Shown here: positions 16,300 through 16,446 of the stretch, in pieces | Layout of the letters: every line of letters begins with the position of its first letter | Numbering within the stretch: the stretch's first letter is position 1 | NCBI GenBank assembly: GCA_002451465.1 | Contig: DKCJ01000005.1 | Coordinates: 1-16,446, forward strand | Source: Caryophanales bacterium UBA6877 | GTDB taxonomy: Bacteria; Bacillota_I; Bacilli_A; RFN20; CAG-826 | DNA: 16,446 nt | Direction of reading: 5' to 3' | Notes under the pieces: generated by a model | The model's input: the letters and a program-made list of their open reading frames with translations, nothing else | Database searches by the model: none | What the model was told of the DNA's origin: nothing | Translations under genes and position numbers: made by a program

Positions 16300-16446
16300 A
16301 TAAATAAAAAAGTACAATATTTTAAATATTTTGATTATTTAATTTCTAAAATATGTTTAATATCAAATGATGTGAGACAAAATTATTCAACAAAAAAAGC
16401 ATCTCATTTATAATTCAATTAGTACATTCAATTGTAAAAGGAGATG
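16300..16446. other. Right-edge non-coding sequence, possible start of another gene
   Basis: No complete gene is seen. ATTCAATT occurs twice (16413-16420 and 16426-16433). GCATCTC at 16399-16405 is the inverse complement of the GAGATG that ends the window, so a hairpin or an inverted repeat could continue past the edge. AAAGGAG at 16437-16443 looks like an SD and may precede a gene that starts just beyond the window. The material is too short to decide. Confidence 0.3.

Overview
The window is very AT-rich bacterial DNA with tightly packed genes, strong Shine-Dalgarno (SD) sites before most of them, four type II lipoprotein signals, BspA-type leucine-rich repeats and InlB-like repeats. This fits a low-GC Bacillota, perhaps an uncultured gut lineage near Erysipelotrichales or the RF39/Acholeplasma-like Bacilli; the lineage is inferred from style only. 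Of nine convincing genes, eight stop with TAA and one with TAG. Trp is always TGG, so nothing suggests TGA read as Trp. No tRNA, rRNA, CRISPR array or transposase gene is visible.

Left part (1-5892). A leftward gene for a six-helix membrane protein is followed by a 345-base gap. The gap carries three copies of a 17-bp motif at an exact 33-bp period, ending just before an AAA_14/DUF4143 ATPase gene. Next comes a two-gene unit: a 990-residue PLD-nuclease/SF2-helicase/DUF3427 protein and, 9 bases later, a MutT-like Nudix hydrolase. The helicase gene has no SD, and its best promoter puts the transcript start at or within a few bases of the ATG, so its mRNA may be leaderless. A 12-bp perfect palindrome overlaps the -35 box. 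A strong hairpin terminator with its loop on the MutT stop codon serves both converging transcription units.

Middle (5902-6934). A leftward gene encodes a DUF6282-type, amidohydrolase-like TIM-barrel enzyme. It is divergent from the right-hand operon, and the shared promoter region holds a 15-bp direct repeat at 22-bp spacing.

Right part (6881-16299). One well-formed promoter (TTAACA, 17 bp, TATAAT) and one good terminator bracket a 9.3-kb operon of four large lipoproteins: two tandem paralogs (603 and 581 aa), a 1168-aa BspA-like leucine-rich-repeat protein with Ig-like and InlB-like domains, and a 727-aa protein that appears to be built from about five ~120-residue modules after an InlB-like domain. 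All four should be lipid-anchored on the outer face of the membrane, so this looks like a co-expressed surface locus, plausibly for adhesion or ligand capture. The last 147 bases hold no complete gene; the window ends in an SD-like sequence that may precede another gene.

The most unusual items are the 33-bp periodic motif before the ATPase, the possibly leaderless helicase-Nudix unit, and the lipoprotein operon with its paralog pair and modular last member.
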